Source: Nocardia harenae NBRC 108248 (GTDB lineage Bacteria > Actinomycetota > Actinomycetes > Mycobacteriales > Mycobacteriaceae). Taken from it: a stretch of DNA of 64,000 nucleotides. The stretch lies in NCBI RefSeq assembly GCF_001612885.1, contig NZ_BDBH01000004.1, forward strand, positions 124,001 to 188,000. Reading direction: 5' to 3'. Shown here in pieces: positions 1 through 8,597 of this stretch (position 1 is the first letter of the stretch; each line of letters begins with the position of its first letter). The notes beneath the pieces are model-generated. The model did not search any database. It saw nothing but the letters and a program-made list of their open reading frames with translations, and was not told the DNA's origin. The translations under genes and the position numbers were made by a program.

Positions 1-289
1 CGTAGAGGTGCGGAGCCGCCGAGTCCAGCCCGAGCCGGGTGAGCGCGGGCCGAGCCAGGGTCGCCAGCCCGTGTCCGACCCGGTAGCGGTCGGTGAGCAG
101 ATCCTGCTCCAGCAACCGCCCGCGCACCAGCGCCTGGGCCAGCCGGTGCGTGGTACTCACCGGCACCCCGGCCAGTGTGGCCAGCTCGCTCACGGAGAGT
201 TCGGGGTCGTCTCCCTCGAAGCAATTCAGCAGGTGGATGGCGCGCTCGACCGCCTGGGAGCCGGTGCGCGTCTGGTCAGTGGGGGCCAT
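1..289 (-). CDS. IclR-family transcriptional regulator (N-terminal part, cut by window edge)
   Basis: The first 96 codons are visible; the rest lies beyond base 1. The reading frame starts at ATG 289 with a GAGG Shine-Dalgarno about 8 bases upstream. The N-terminus carries the IclR winged helix-turn-helix: an AVERAIHLL lead helix, then LSVSELATLAGVP and STTHRLAQALV as the recognition helix region, then a wing ending in YRVGHGL. The C-terminal effector domain is not in the window. IclR proteins usually control a neighbouring catabolic operon, but the likely target lies outside. The upstream gene on the same strand is the YdcF protein, about 100 bases away, so a shared transcript is possible. 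Confidence 0.85.
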   Translation of the reverse strand, partial: MAPTDQTRTGSQAVERAIHLLNCFEGDDPELSVSELATLAGVPVSTTHRLAQALVRGRLLEQDLLTDRYRVGHGLATLARPALTRLGLDSAAPHLY

Positions 290-390
290 GGCACCGTCCT
301 CGGGTCCGGTTGCGCTGTGTCGCGGTGAACTGTTCCGCACGGCCCCCGCACCGGCAATCGTTCGGCGCGGGCTGCGCACAACCCTCGGCC

Positions 391-1437
391 TCAGGTGAGC
401 AGGTAGGCGTGCGCCGCGGCGCCCGAGACCGCGGTGACGGCGAGCGCCGCCACCCCGGCGTGCAGCCGCCGGTAGTGCGTGGTGAGCACCGCCGCGAACT
501 CGCGCAGGAATGCCGCCGGGATGAAGTACAGCGCTGTGCGCGCCCCGGCCACCTGCGCCTGCACCCCGAGCCGCCGGGTGAGCGCGGCCGCGCGCAGGGC
601 GTGGAAGTTGCTGGTGACCACGGTGATTCGGGCGTTGCCGAGGTCCATGCCGCCGTCGCGCAGCAGCGCGAGGCTGTTGCGCAGGTTCTCCTCGGTATTG
701 CGCGATTCCCGCTCGCGCACGATGGACTCGTCCGAGACCCCGGCCCGGATGAGGTAGGTCGCCATGGCGTCGGCCTCGCTCAGCGCCTCGTCGCTGCCCT
801 TGCCGCCGGAGGTGACGAGCAGCGGGCCGCGCCCGGCGGCGGTCTCGGCGCGGTAGACGCGCAGCGCTCGCTGCAGCCGCGAGGCCAGCAGCGGGGTCAC
901 CCTGTTGCGGTTGAGCCCGCAGCCGAGGACCACGATGGCGTCGGCGCCGATCTCGTCCGGGAGCCGGTCGTAGACCACCGCGTGCCCGGCGAAGGCGAGC
1001 AGGTGCGCCAGCAGGTACCCGCCGGCCAGTGTGGTCGCGGTGGCGAGGAGGAGCAGCCACGGCGGCACCTCCGGCCCGCTGCGCAGCGCGGACGCGACCG
1101 CCACCGGGAGGATCAGCAGCCCGACCCCGGCGAGCACCGGGGTCAGCGTGATCGGCCGCACCCCCTCGCGCAGCATGACCGCGATGCCGTTGCCGAGCAG
1201 CCCGAACCCGGTGGCGAGCACCGCGAGCAGGAACAGCCCGCGCACCGCCAGCGAGATGGTGTCCAGGACATCCGGCGCCGCCACCCGCGCGACTGCCGTC
1301 GCCGCGCCGACCAGCACCAGCGAGAGCGCCACCAGCAGCAGGAGTCCGGTGGAGAGGCGGCGCGGCTCCCGGCGCATCCGCACCGTGCCGAACACCGCTG
1401 TCGCCCAGCCCGCCACCAGCAATACCGCAGGGTCCAC
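391..1437 (-). CDS. YdcF/SanA-family (DUF218) membrane protein
   Basis: A 348-aa protein. I chose GTG 1437 because a strong GGAGGAGG lies six bases upstream; the open frame runs further but has no such site. About five hydrophobic segments fill roughly residues 1-160. A cytoplasm- or wall-facing DUF218 domain follows, beginning DAIVVLGCGLN and containing LVTSGGKGSDE, SEADAM and the RNTEENL motif typical of the family, then VTSNFHALRA. A further hydrophobic stretch lies near the C-terminus. Family members (E. coli ElyC, SanA, YdcF) are linked to envelope integrity, but their biochemical activity is not settled. It is divergent from the alpha/beta hydrolase, with 170 bases between starts. Confidence 0.85.
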   Translation of the reverse strand: MDPAVLLVAGWATAVFGTVRMRREPRRLSTGLLLLVALSLVLVGAATAVARVAAPDVLDTISLAVRGLFLLAVLATGFGLLGNGIAVMLREGVRPITLTPVLAGVGLLILPVAVASALRSGPEVPPWLLLLATATTLAGGYLLAHLLAFAGHAVVYDRLPDEIGADAIVVLGCGLNRNRVTPLLASRLQRALRVYRAETAAGRGPLLVTSGGKGSDEALSEADAMATYLIRAGVSDESIVRERESRNTEENLRNSLALLRDGGMDLGNARITVVTSNFHALRAAALTRRLGVQAQVAGARTALYFIPAAFLREFAAVLTTHYRRLHAGVAALAVTAVSGAAAHAYLLT

Positions 1438-1607
1438 CGACCGCCTCCTCCGCTTCCGGTCGCTGTATACCCAGCGGGGCGCGATTACCATGGCCCGGTG
1501 CACGCCATGTCCCTCGCCTCCGTCGTGGCCGCGGTGCGCCGCCGGAGCGATGCCGTGACCGGGCCGGAGCTGGTCGGGCCGGGCGTGCGGCGCGCCCCGG
1601 AGGCGTG

Positions 1608-2345
1608 ATGCTCGCGCACACCGCCCTGGCCGGTACCGGCACCCCGCTGGTCTTCCTCGGCTCGATCGCCTCGGACCGCACCATGTGGCGGCCCCAGCTG
1701 GACGAGCTCGGCGGCCCCGCGCTCGCCGTCGACCTGCGCGGGCACGGCGGCTCGCCCGCCCCCGCCGGGCCGTACACCGTCCCCGAGCTGGCCGGGGATG
1801 TGCTCGAGCTGCTCGACCACCGGGGGATCGGCAGCGCCCACCTGGTCGGGCTCTCGCTGGGCGGCGCTGTCGCCCAGTGGATCGCGGCCCATCACTCGGA
1901 CCGGGTCGAAGCGCTGACACTCTTCTGCACCGCCGCCCGCTTCGGCACCCCGGCGATGTGGGCCGAGCGCGCCGAACTCGTGCGCCGCGACGGCACCGCG
2001 AGCCTCGCCGAATCCGCCCTCACCCGTTGGTTCACCCCCGGCTTCACCGCCGCGCACCCGGAGATCGCCGCCCGCTGCACCGCCATGATCGCGGGCACCG
2101 ACGACGAGGCGTACGCCGGATGCTGCGCGGCGCTGGGGGAGTGGGACGGCCGCGCCGACCTCGCCCGCATCACCGCCCCCACCCTGGTCGTCGCGGGCGC
2201 GCAGGATCCCGGCACCCCGCCGGAGGTGGTCGCCGAGGTGGCGCGGGGCATTTCCGGCGCCGAGTTCGTGGTGCTCGACGACGCCGGGCACCTGCCGACC
2301 CTGCAGCACCCGCGCGCGGTCTCCGCGCTCATCGCCCGGCGCTGA
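1608..2345 (+). CDS. Alpha/beta hydrolase, 3-oxoadipate enol-lactonase-like
   Basis: A 245-aa single-domain alpha/beta hydrolase. The nucleophile elbow is GLSLGG. The acid is probably the Asp in AGAQDPGTPP and the catalytic His is in DDAGHLPTLQHP near the C-terminus. The opening PLVFLGSIASDRTMW is typical of PcaD-like enol-lactonases. ATG 1608 is preferred over the adjacent GTG 1605 because GGAGG ends four bases before it. No other protocatechuate-pathway gene is nearby, so the substrate cannot be inferred; an esterase or lactonase of unknown substrate is the safe call. Confidence 0.85.
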   Translation: MLAHTALAGTGTPLVFLGSIASDRTMWRPQLDELGGPALAVDLRGHGGSPAPAGPYTVPELAGDVLELLDHRGIGSAHLVGLSLGGAVAQWIAAHHSDRVEALTLFCTAARFGTPAMWAERAELVRRDGTASLAESALTRWFTPGFTAAHPEIAARCTAMIAGTDDEAYAGCCAALGEWDGRADLARITAPTLVVAGAQDPGTPPEVVAEVARGISGAEFVVLDDAGHLPTLQHPRAVSALIARR

Positions 2346-2400
2346 GGGGAACGCCGGCTCGTAGCCGCGAGCCTCCCGGCCCGCGGATTACGGTGGAGCC

Positions 2401-3030
2401 GTGCGCACCGACATCGACCCCGGCGAACTCGGCTTCGGCGGCTTCTACCGCATCCTGACCAGCGTCGTCGTCCCGCGGCCGATCGCCTGGGTCGCGACCC
2501 GCTCGGCCGACGGCATCGACAATCTGGCGCCGCACTCGTTCTTCACCGTCTCCTGCGTGCGCCCGCCCATGGTGCAGTTCACCTCGGTCGGGGCCAAGGA
2601 TTCGCTGCGCAATGTCCTCGATACCGGCGAGTTCGTGGTCTGCCTCGCCACCGAGCCCGCCTTCGAGCGAGTGAACGCCACCGGCACCGACTTCCCGGCC
2701 GAGCTCTCGGAGTTCACCGAGGTCGGGCTCACCCCGGAGCCGAGTGCCACCGTCGCCCCGCCGCGCGTCGCGGAGTCGCCGGTCGCGCTGGAGTGCCGCC
2801 TGGAGCGCACCGTGGAGCTCGGCGATTCCACGGTGGTGATCGGCCGGGTGCTGCATGCCGCCATCGACCCCGAGGTCTTCGTGACCGACGAGCACGGCGT
2901 CAGCCTCCCGGCCGTCGACCGGCTGCGGCCGCTGGCCCGGCTCGGCCGCGACGAGTGGTCGACCATCGGGGAGGTGCTCGATATCGGCCGCATCCCGTAC
3001 GACCGCTGGCCGGGCCACTTCCGCCGCTGA
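2401..3030 (+). CDS. Flavin reductase-like protein (FMN-binding split barrel)
   Basis: A 209-aa protein starting at GTG 2401. The sequence is that of the DIM6/NTAB flavin reductase family: RPIAWVATRSADG and NLAPHSFFTVSCVRPPMVQFT near residues 25-62 are the FMN-contacting stretch, and SPVALECRL and IGRVLHA follow. These proteins bind FMN in a split-barrel dimer and either reduce flavin for a monooxygenase or act on their own substrate. It lies 55 bases after the hydrolase and 23 bases before a nitroreductase on the same strand, so the three may form one transcript of flavin-linked enzymes. The substrate is unknown. Confidence 0.85.
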   Translation: MRTDIDPGELGFGGFYRILTSVVVPRPIAWVATRSADGIDNLAPHSFFTVSCVRPPMVQFTSVGAKDSLRNVLDTGEFVVCLATEPAFERVNATGTDFPAELSEFTEVGLTPEPSATVAPPRVAESPVALECRLERTVELGDSTVVIGRVLHAAIDPEVFVTDEHGVSLPAVDRLRPLARLGRDEWSTIGEVLDIGRIPYDRWPGHFRR

Positions 3031-3053
3031 GCCGGACCGGTACGGTCGGAGCC

Positions 3054-3710
3054 ATGCCGATCGAACTGGAGCTCTCCCCGGACGAACTGCTCACCACCAC
3101 CAGGGCCGTGCGCAAGCGGCTCGATCTGGATCGCGCGGTCCCGCTGGAGGTCGTGCGGGAGTGTCTGGAGCTCGCGGTGCAGGCGCCGAGCGGGTCGAAC
3201 CGGCAGGGCTGGCACTGGGTGGTGGTCACCGATCCCGCGAAGCGGAGGGCGCTCGGCGAGCTGTACCGGCGCGGTTTCGAGGCCTACCGGGCCGACCCCG
3301 GCTACCTGGGCAGCAAGGTCAGCGGCGATCCCGAGGTGGACGCCGCGCGCCGCCGGGTGGCGAGCTCGGCGGAGTACCTGGCCGAAAAGATGGGCGAGGT
3401 GCCGGTGCTGCTGGTGCCGTGCCTCTCCGGCCGGGTGGACAATGCACCGAGCGCGGCCAGCGCCTCCTACTGGGGCTCCCTCTTCCCCGCGGTCTGGAAC
3501 TTCTGCCTGGCAGCGCGCTCGCGCGGGCTCGGAACCACCTGGACCACACTGCATCTCGGCTACGAGCGGGAGGCCGCCGAGGTGCTCGGGATTCCCTACG
3601 AGAAGGTGTCGCAGGGCGCGCTGCTGCCCGTCGCCTACACCAGGGGCACCGATTTCAAGCCTGCCGCCCGCACCGACCTCGACGCGATCGTGCACGTCGA
3701 CAGCTGGTGA
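3054..3710 (+). CDS. Nitroreductase-family FMN oxidoreductase
   Basis: A 218-aa protein. ATG 3054 has GGAG just upstream. It carries the nitroreductase signature: TTTRAVRKRLD at the start (FMN phosphate-binding arginines), LAVQAPSGSNRQGWHWVVV, and near the C-terminus a GLGTTWTTLHL segment followed by LGIPY. The family reduces nitro groups, quinones, enones or flavins with NAD(P)H; the physiological substrate is unknown. The stop codon lies in an inverted repeat shared with the convergent next gene. Confidence 0.87.
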   Translation: MPIELELSPDELLTTTRAVRKRLDLDRAVPLEVVRECLELAVQAPSGSNRQGWHWVVVTDPAKRRALGELYRRGFEAYRADPGYLGSKVSGDPEVDAARRRVASSAEYLAEKMGEVPVLLVPCLSGRVDNAPSAASASYWGSLFPAVWNFCLAARSRGLGTTWTTLHLGYEREAAEVLGIPYEKVSQGALLPVAYTRGTDFKPAARTDLDAIVHVDSW

Positions 3711-3788
3711 CCGGCACGGCACCGCACCCGGGAGCCGACGCGCTCGGCGACGGCGAACGCGTGGCTGCTCGAACGGCGGTGCCGGTCA
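3708..3788. terminator. Inverted repeat joining two convergent stop codons, possible bidirectional terminator
   Basis: Arms TGACCGGCAC (3708-3717) and GTGCCGGTCA (3779-3788) are perfect 10-base complements, 61 bases apart. Each arm contains the stop codon of one of the two convergent genes. There is no U-run, as is common in high-GC actinomycetes. The long loop makes this a weak terminator call. Confidence 0.3.
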
Positions 3789-4865
3789 GCGCCGGAACCC
3801 CGCCGCCGCCGATCCGGCGGTGAGCGCCTCCAGCCCGAAGGCGTCCACCGGGCCGAGCGCGCCGGTGGCGCGCAGGCCGCCGTCCAGGGCCGTGATCGCG
3901 CCCCAGGCCAGGATGGCCGAGGTGAAGTCGTAGGGGTCGTTGCCGTTCAGTGTGACGGTGGCCAGCACCGTCCCGTTCGCGTCGGCGGCCTCGGCGACCG
4001 CCCAGGAGCGGGTGCGTGCCCGCGACTCCGGCCCCGGCCCCCCGGTCGAGCCCTGCACCACCCTCGCCAGCGCGCCCTCGGCCAGCGCCTTCGCCGGGGC
4101 GACCCGCCCGAGCAGCCCCGCGACCAGCGCGCCGCCCCGCAGCCCGCGCGCGGCGAGCGGCGGCAGGCCGAGGAAGACGTCGGCCTCGCGCAGCCCCGGG
4201 TGGACCCGGCTCAGCGCGAGGTGCTCGGAGCCGGGGATGGAGACGCCGGTGCGCTGCCTGCCCACCACGTCGAAGCTCCGGATCCGCGCCCCCGGGCGCT
4301 CCGGCACCACCCGGCCGCCGCGCAGCGCGAACCCGTGCTCGAAGAGCATCCCCGCGATCGAGGCCCTGGTGCCGCCGCTGGTCCCCGGCGCCTCGACGAA
4401 GTAGCCGACATCGACTCGCGTCGCCTCCGGCGCCTCCGCCAGCGCCAGCGCGGCGACGAGATTGCCTGGCACGTAGTCGAACCCGAAGGCACTCAGCAGC
4501 CCGACCCCCGCCGTGCGGGCCTGCGCGTCGTGGTCGAACACGGTGCGGATGAACGGCCCCTCACCGGTGGAGTCGAAGTAGTGCGCCCCCGCCGCCAGCG
4601 CCGCCGCCAGCGCGGGTGCGCCGAACCGCAGGAACGGGCCGACGGTCGTGATCAGCACATCGCCCGCGCCGAGCAGCGCCCGCACCGAGTCCGGGTTCGT
4701 CACATCTGCCACCGCGGTCTCCGCGCCGCCGATATCGGCCGCGAGCTTCGCCAGCGCGTCCGGGTTGCGCGCGGCCAGCACCGGGCTCGCGCCCGCGTCG
4801 GCCAGCGCCCGCGCGGTCAGCCGGCCGGTGTAGCCGGTGGCGCCGAACAACACGATCTTCGGCAT
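3786..4865 (-). CDS. Saccharopine dehydrogenase-like / trans-acting enoyl reductase family protein
   Basis: A 359-aa protein with an N-terminal Rossmann fold: VLFGATGYTGRLTARALA at residues 5-22 binds NAD(P), followed by VLAARNPDAL and ADVTNPDSVRALL. In mycobacteria this family includes trans-acting enoyl reductases (Rv2449c/Rv2953-like) as well as proteins of unknown role. SAFGFDYVPGNL and GGTRASIAGM are typical of the family. It starts at ATG 4865 with AGGTGA upstream. No lipid synthase lies next to it, so the precise reaction is not inferred. Confidence 0.8.
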   Translation of the reverse strand: MPKIVLFGATGYTGRLTARALADAGASPVLAARNPDALAKLAADIGGAETAVADVTNPDSVRALLGAGDVLITTVGPFLRFGAPALAAALAAGAHYFDSTGEGPFIRTVFDHDAQARTAGVGLLSAFGFDYVPGNLVAALALAEAPEATRVDVGYFVEAPGTSGGTRASIAGMLFEHGFALRGGRVVPERPGARIRSFDVVGRQRTGVSIPGSEHLALSRVHPGLREADVFLGLPPLAARGLRGGALVAGLLGRVAPAKALAEGALARVVQGSTGGPGPESRARTRSWAVAEAADANGTVLATVTLNGNDPYDFTSAILAWGAITALDGGLRATGALGPVDAFGLEALTAGSAAAGFRR

Positions 4866-5088
4866 CTGCCGTCACCTGCATTTCTGTTCGTCGGGGTTCG
4901 GGATCAGCAGCCCCGTGCCGACCGCTGTCGCGAGCGGCGGGAGCACGGCGTCCGGGTCGGCGCGGTGCCGGTCACGGGTGGACGATAACTCATTCCAATT
5001 GTGGATGACCTTCCAGAAGTCTGCGATCCGGGCTCGGCCGGAAGCGCGAGGGGTGCGGGTCGAACAGGGCGCGCCGCAGCCGCTTCGG

Positions 5089-7023
5089 TCACCCCCGCAG
5101 TCGCGCACGCGGCTCCGACACGAAGGCCGACGAGCGCAGCAGCCGCAATCCGTTCAATCCGACGAGGATGGTCGACCCCTCGTGCCCGGCCACCCCGAGC
5201 GGCAGCGGAAGCGTGCCCAGCAGATCCCAGGTCACCAGCACCACGATGAAGGTCGCGGCAATGGCCAGGTTGGCGATCACCACCCGACGCGCCCGCCTCG
5301 ACAGCGCGATAACGGCGGCGACGGCGCCGAGATCGTCTCGCACGACGACGGCATCCGCGGTCCGCAGCGTGAGATCCGACCCCGCCCCGCCGAGCGCGAT
5401 CCCGGCGTGCGCGGCAGCCAGGGCGGGCGCGTCGTTGATGCCGTCCCCGACGACCGTGACCCGCTCCCCGGCCGCCTCCAGCTCCCGCACCGCGGCGACC
5501 TTGTCGTCCGGCAGCAGGCAGGCCCTGATGTCGCCGATCCCGACCTCGGCGGCGAGCCGCTCCGCCGTCACCCGATTGTCCCCGGTCAGCAGCACCGGAG
5601 CCGTTCCGGTCAGCGCGGTCACCGCGGCGACGGCGCCGGCCGCCTCGGACCGCGTCCGATCGGCGATCCCGAGCACCCCGACCGGCTCCGCGTCCACGGT
5701 CACCACGACCGCGGTGTGCCCCAGCTCCTGTAGCGACGCCACCTCGGCCAGCCCGGGAAAATCGGCGGGGGAGACCACGGTGACCGGGGAATCCCCGACC
5801 ACCCCCTCGACCCCGCGCCCCGGCCGCGCGACGAAATGTCGCACCGCGCCCGGCGCCACCCCGCGCGCACGGGCCGCCCGCACCACGGCGGCGGCCAGCG
5901 GATGCTCACTCGGCACCTCCACCGAAGCCGCGAGCCGCAGCACCGCGTCGGCGTCGAAATTCTCGGTGAGACAGCGGATCTCGACCAGCTCGGGCGTCCC
6001 GCGGGTCAGCGTCCCGGTCTTGTCGAACGCCACCCGCGTGGTGGTCCCGAGCCGCTCCATCACCACCGCCGACTTCACCAGCACCCCGTGCCGCCCCGCG
6101 GTGGCGATGGCGGCGAGCAGCGGCGGCATGGTCGCCAGCACCACCGCGCACGGCGAGGCCACGATCATGAACGTCATGGCCCGCAGCAGCGCCCGCTGCA
6201 CCGTCTCGCCGAGCAGCAGCGGAACCGCGAAGACCGCCACCGTCACCGCGACCATTCCCACCGAGTACCGCTGCTCGACCTTCTCGATGAAGAGCTGCGT
6301 CGTCGCCTTGGTCCGGCTCGCCTCCTCGACCAGCGCCGCGATCCGCGCCACCACCGAATCCGCCGCCCGCCGATCCACCCGGACGCGCAGCGCCCCCGTG
6401 CCGTTCGACGTCCCGGCGAACACCTCGTCGCCGGCGGTCTTGTCCACGGGAAGCGGCTCGCCGGTGATCGTCGCCTGATCGACCTCGCTACCCCCGGCGA
6501 GCACCGTCGCGTCGGCGGCGATCCGCTCGCCGGGCCGCACCAGCAGCACGTCCCCGACGGCGAGGTCGGCGGCGCGCACCGGCTCCTCGCCGCCGTCGGT
6601 GAGCCGGGTGGCCGTCTCCGGCGCCAGATCGACCAGTCCGCGCACCGAATCCTCGGTCCGCGCGGTGGCCAGCGCCTCCAGCGCCCCCGAGGTCGCGAAG
6701 ATGACGATGAGCAGCGCCCCCTCGGTGATCTGCCCGATCGCCGCCGCCCCGACCGCGGCCACCACCATCAGCAGATCCACATCCAGCGTCTGCTCCCGCA
6801 GTGCCCGCAGCCCGGCGAGCCCCGGCTCCCAGCCGCCCGCGGCGTAACAGGCCAGGTGGAGCCCCCACCACAACCACTCCGGCGCGCCGGTGAGCTGCGC
6901 GGTCAGCCCGGCCAGAAAGAGCGCGAGAGCCAGTGCGGCCCAGCGCACCTCGGCCAGCGCGATGAGCCGGGTGCGCCGCACGGGTCCGGCGGAGGCCGCG
7001 GATGGGCGGGTCGGGACGACCAC
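5089..7023 (-). CDS. ctpJ: P1B-4-type heavy-metal-transporting ATPase, CtpJ/CtpD-like (Co/Ni/Fe efflux)
   Basis: A 644-aa P-type ATPase starting at GTG 7023 with GGAGG eight bases upstream. The actuator motif TGEP is at about 187-190, the transmembrane metal-site motif SPC (not CPC) at 290-292, the phosphorylated Asp in DKTGT at 334 and the hinge motif GDGIND in the second half. HEGST at about 614 in the last membrane segment, together with SPC, is the signature of subclass P1B-4, which exports Co2+, Ni2+ or Fe2+. There is no N-terminal metal-binding domain. It is divergent from an NmtR homologue, the same arrangement as ctpJ-nmtR in M. tuberculosis. Repression by the metal-free regulator at the intergenic operator is inferred. 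Confidence 0.88.
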   Translation of the reverse strand: MVVPTRPSAASAGPVRRTRLIALAEVRWAALALALFLAGLTAQLTGAPEWLWWGLHLACYAAGGWEPGLAGLRALREQTLDVDLLMVVAAVGAAAIGQITEGALLIVIFATSGALEALATARTEDSVRGLVDLAPETATRLTDGGEEPVRAADLAVGDVLLVRPGERIAADATVLAGGSEVDQATITGEPLPVDKTAGDEVFAGTSNGTGALRVRVDRRAADSVVARIAALVEEASRTKATTQLFIEKVEQRYSVGMVAVTVAVFAVPLLLGETVQRALLRAMTFMIVASPCAVVLATMPPLLAAIATAGRHGVLVKSAVVMERLGTTTRVAFDKTGTLTRGTPELVEIRCLTENFDADAVLRLAASVEVPSEHPLAAAVVRAARARGVAPGAVRHFVARPGRGVEGVVGDSPVTVVSPADFPGLAEVASLQELGHTAVVVTVDAEPVGVLGIADRTRSEAAGAVAAVTALTGTAPVLLTGDNRVTAERLAAEVGIGDIRACLLPDDKVAAVRELEAAGERVTVVGDGINDAPALAAAHAGIALGGAGSDLTLRTADAVVVRDDLGAVAAVIALSRRARRVVIANLAIAATFIVVLVTWDLLGTLPLPLGVAGHEGSTILVGLNGLRLLRSSAFVSEPRARLRG

Positions 7024-7077
7024 GGGCGAACCTCCGGAGCGATGCGGGCACGAACCCGTTCGAGACTAACAGAAGAG

Positions 7078-7093
7078 ATGAACACCTATTCAT
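7078..7093. promoter_or_regulatory. ArsR/NmtR operator
   Basis: ATGAACACCTATTCAT is an imperfect inverted repeat (half-sites ATGAACA and ATGAATA) matching the well-known TGAACA-N2-TATTCA type of ArsR/SmtB operator. It sits between the divergent starts of the P-type ATPase (7023) and nmtR (7123), so one site can control both genes. Confidence 0.75.
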
Positions 7094-7122
7094 GCATACG
7101 GACCGGAGTAGGATGCGCGCTC

Positions 7123-7491
7123 ATGGGACACGGAGTCGAGGGCCGCAGCCGACCGGCCGCACGCCTCGACGCCGCCGCGGCCGCGCACGTCGCCACCACC
7201 CTGCAAGCGCTCGCCACCCCGAGCCGCCTGCTCATCCTCACCGAGCTGCGCAACGGCCCCCGGCCGGTCTCCGCGCTCGCCGAGGCCGTCGGCATGGAGC
7301 AGTCCGCGGTCTCGCACCAGTTGCGGCTGCTGCGCAACCTCGGGCTGGTGGTCGGCAACCGCAGCGGCCGCTCCATCGTCTACAGCCTCTACGACGCGCA
7401 CGTGGCGCAGTTGCTGGACGAGGCCGTCTACCACAGCGAGCACCTGCGGCTCGGCCGGCCGGACCGGCTCCGCGACACCGACGCGGGCTGA
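7123..7491 (+). CDS. nmtR: NmtR-type Ni/Co-sensing ArsR repressor
   Basis: A 122-aa ArsR/SmtB protein. ATG 7123 gives the N-terminus MGHGVEGR, which matches mycobacterial NmtR and places Gly2 and His3 at the amino end. The recognition helix is in MEQSAVSHQLRLLRNLG and the wing in GNRSGRSIVYSL. The C-terminal metal-site residues Asp91, His93, His104 and His107 are all present (YDAHVAQ; YHSEHL). Positions equivalent to His109 and His116 of the M. tuberculosis protein are Arg109 and Leu116. It is expected to release DNA on Ni(II) or Co(II) binding and so derepress the divergent exporter. Confidence 0.92.
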   Translation: MGHGVEGRSRPAARLDAAAAAHVATTLQALATPSRLLILTELRNGPRPVSALAEAVGMEQSAVSHQLRLLRNLGLVVGNRSGRSIVYSLYDAHVAQLLDEAVYHSEHLRLGRPDRLRDTDAG

Positions 7492-7512
7492 GCACCGCCC
7501 CTGCGGCGGTGC
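7492..7512 (+). terminator. Hairpin terminator after nmtR
   Basis: Perfect 8-base arms GCACCGCC (7492-7499) and GGCGGTGC (7505-7512) with a five-base loop start directly after the nmtR stop codon. No U-tract follows. Confidence 0.5.
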
Positions 7513-7616
7513 GAGATTCAGGGTGCGAATCAGGGTTCAGGCCCTCGCGGCGGCTCCCTCGATCTTCTACGATTCGGGGGACAGCCGGTGCGGTTGCTGA
7601 TACCGAGGAGGACCAC

Positions 7617-8084
7617 GTGAGCACGAGCGGTTACGACCCCCAGATCACGCCCACGACCGGTTCCCCCGGCGGCCTCGGCAAACGCGCGGGCGCCCGGTTC
7701 ATCGACTGGATCATCGCGGGCGCCATCGGCCTCGTCGTCTTCTGGCTGCTCGACCGGTCGGTGAATACCCCCGACTGGGTCTCGGTGCTGCCCGGCGCCG
7801 GCTTCGGCTTCCTCTACTTCCTCTTCTTCGAGGTGCTCACCGGCGAGACGCCGGGTAAGAAGCTGCTCGGCCTGCGGGTGCGCGGCTCCGGCGGCGCCGC
7901 CAAGCCGAGCATCGTCGACTCGGCCAAGCGCAATGCCTACATGCTGCTCAACCTGATCCCGTGCGTCGGCGGGCTGCTCTGGTTCATCGCGGCGATCTAC
8001 ATCGCGGTCACCATCAGCTCCAGCCGCACCAAGCAGGGATGGCACGACAAGTTCGCCGGCGGCACGCAGGTCGTCGGTGGCTGA
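7617..8084 (+). CDS. RDD-family membrane protein
   Basis: A 155-aa protein starting at GTG 7617 with AGGAGG upstream. It shows the RDD pattern: KRAGARFIDW with the conserved Arg and Asp before the first membrane helix, then ETPGKKLLGLRV between helices, and a third helix pair near residues 105-130. Three or four membrane segments are evident. RDD proteins are small integral membrane proteins of largely unknown function, with some implicated in ion exchange. Nothing in the neighbourhood narrows this down. Confidence 0.85.
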   Translation: MSTSGYDPQITPTTGSPGGLGKRAGARFIDWIIAGAIGLVVFWLLDRSVNTPDWVSVLPGAGFGFLYFLFFEVLTGETPGKKLLGLRVRGSGGAAKPSIVDSAKRNAYMLLNLIPCVGGLLWFIAAIYIAVTISSSRTKQGWHDKFAGGTQVVGG

Positions 8085-8111
8085 GGGCGCACCCGCACCC
8101 CGGGTCACCGT

Positions 8112-8134
8112 CCGCGGGTTCCGGGTTCCCGCGG
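8112..8134 (+). terminator. Hairpin terminator after RDD gene
   Basis: Arms CCGCGGG (8112-8118) and CCCGCGG (8128-8134) form a perfect 7-bp GC stem with a nine-base loop, 28 bases after the RDD stop. No U-tract. Confidence 0.4.
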
Positions 8135-8188
8135 CGGAAACGGGGTAGGCAACTCGCGCACGACGAGTTCCGGAGGGCGGGAGACGCG

Positions 8189-8572
8189 ATGCGATCGAGA
8201 AGGAAGCGCGGCCGGGTCCCGGCGTGGTTCGCCCGGCTCGACCCCGACGCCAAGCTGGCGCTCCTGGACGACCCGTACCGGGAACTCACCGAACCGCTGG
8301 TCACCGCGCTCGGCGCCGACGCCGAGTACGTGGTCGGCCGCGTCTACACCGCGCACGAGCGCAGCACCCGCTACTACCTGGCGCCACGCGCCGCCGTCGA
8401 ACTCGTCACCACCCGCGATCGGCTGCGCCGCCGGTATCGCACGCGCTCTCCGCTGCACCGGCTGCTGCTGCGGAACCGCCGTGGCGCCCGCCGGCGGCGC
8501 CGACCGGCACGCAAGGGCGAGGCGCTGCTGGAGCGCGCGGCGCATTCCTGCCACCCGCCCCGGAAATGCTGA
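8189..8572 (+). CDS. Small basic hypothetical protein
   Basis: A 127-aa frame from ATG 8189 with GGAGGGCGGGAG upstream. I do not recognise the family. The N-terminus is basic (MRSRRKRGR). The middle is ordinary globular sequence (WFARLDPDAKLALLDDPYRELTEPL), and the C-terminal third is very rich in Arg. There is no signal peptide or membrane segment. The high Arg content and the end so close to the next gene leave some doubt that the whole frame is translated. It lies 25 bases before an LLM oxidoreductase on the same strand. Confidence 0.5.
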   Translation: MRSRRKRGRVPAWFARLDPDAKLALLDDPYRELTEPLVTALGADAEYVVGRVYTAHERSTRYYLAPRAAVELVTTRDRLRRRYRTRSPLHRLLLRNRRGARRRRRPARKGEALLERAAHSCHPPRKC

Positions 8573-8597
8573 GCGCGGAGCGCGTGTTGTCCGGGGT

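Noticed and set aside
391..1920. A longer YdcF start at 1920
   Set aside because: The added 160 residues are Arg/Pro/Ala-rich and overlap the hydrolase gene antisense; GTG 1437 has a near-perfect ribosome-binding site.
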